Notes under the pieces: model-generated
The model's input: the letters and a program-made list of their open reading frames with translations, nothing else
Databases searched by the model: none
What the model was told of the DNA's origin: nothing
Shown: piece after piece, positions 5,719 to 5,750 of the stretch
How positions within the stretch are numbered: position 1 is the first letter of the stretch
Layout of the letters: the number at the start of each line of letters is the position of its first letter
NCBI GenBank assembly: GCA_031260865.1
Contig: JAISKQ010000298.1
Coordinates: 1-5,750 of the forward strand
DNA from: Prevotella sp.
GTDB lineage: Bacteria; Bacteroidota; Bacteroidia; Bacteroidales; Dysgonomonadaceae
DNA length: 5,750 bases
Direction: 5' to 3'
Translations under genes and position numbers: made by a program

Positions 5719-5750
5719 ATGACGAAGAAATTAATCCTTTCCTTTTTTAT
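5719..5750 (+). CDS. Start of a probable exported protein, cut by the window edge
   Basis: ATG at 5719 opens a frame that stays open to the end of the window. The first residues, MTKKLILSFF, have two lysines followed by a hydrophobic run, which is the start of a signal peptide or a membrane anchor. The A/T-rich leader and the TACCTTTG box 33 bases upstream support a real start. Only ten codons are visible, so nothing can be said about the product beyond likely export or membrane insertion. Confidence 0.5.
   Translation, partial: MTKKLILSFF

Overview
The window looks like ordinary chromosome from a member of the Bacteroidales (Bacteroidota). The evidence is: A/T-rich leaders without Shine-Dalgarno motifs; two boxes upstream of genes that match the Bacteroidota -7 promoter consensus TAnnTTTG; a TopB of the DAGxEGE type; and a PanB with a C-terminal tail of the kind usual in this group. 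The species cannot be named from the sequence. I see no transposase, integrase, phage gene, CRISPR array, tRNA or rRNA.

Left half (3-2418, + strand): four closely spaced genes run in one direction with gaps of 39, 67 and 12 bases, so they probably form one transcription unit that may begin before the window. In order they are a 361-aa exported protein with degenerate helical repeats, a 151-aa lipoprotein, a 194-aa polytopic membrane protein of the Yip1 type, and a previously uncalled 56-aa ORF. All but the last have an export signal or membrane segments, so the set looks like a cell-envelope module. Its function is not recognisable.

Middle (2413-2512): the two convergent blocks meet at a compact composite structure. 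It has a tandem heptamer tract (GAATKAA), a perfect 17-bp inverted repeat, and a second heptamer tract (GTTTACW). It probably serves as a two-way terminator and may be one copy of a dispersed repeat, since the first heptamer also occurs in the gap at 1603-1616.

Right half (2511-5430, - strand): panB (ketopantoate hydroxymethyltransferase, the first committed step of pantothenate and CoA synthesis) is followed 40 bases later by topB (DNA topoisomerase III). They are probably co-transcribed from a promoter near 5476-5483. A 288-bp divergent intergenic region (5431-5718) separates panB from the start of a gene for a likely exported protein, which runs off the right edge.

The region is mostly housekeeping. 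The items most worth a second look are the heptamer/inverted-repeat element, the small ORF in frame behind the Yip1 gene, and the uncharacterised envelope operon.
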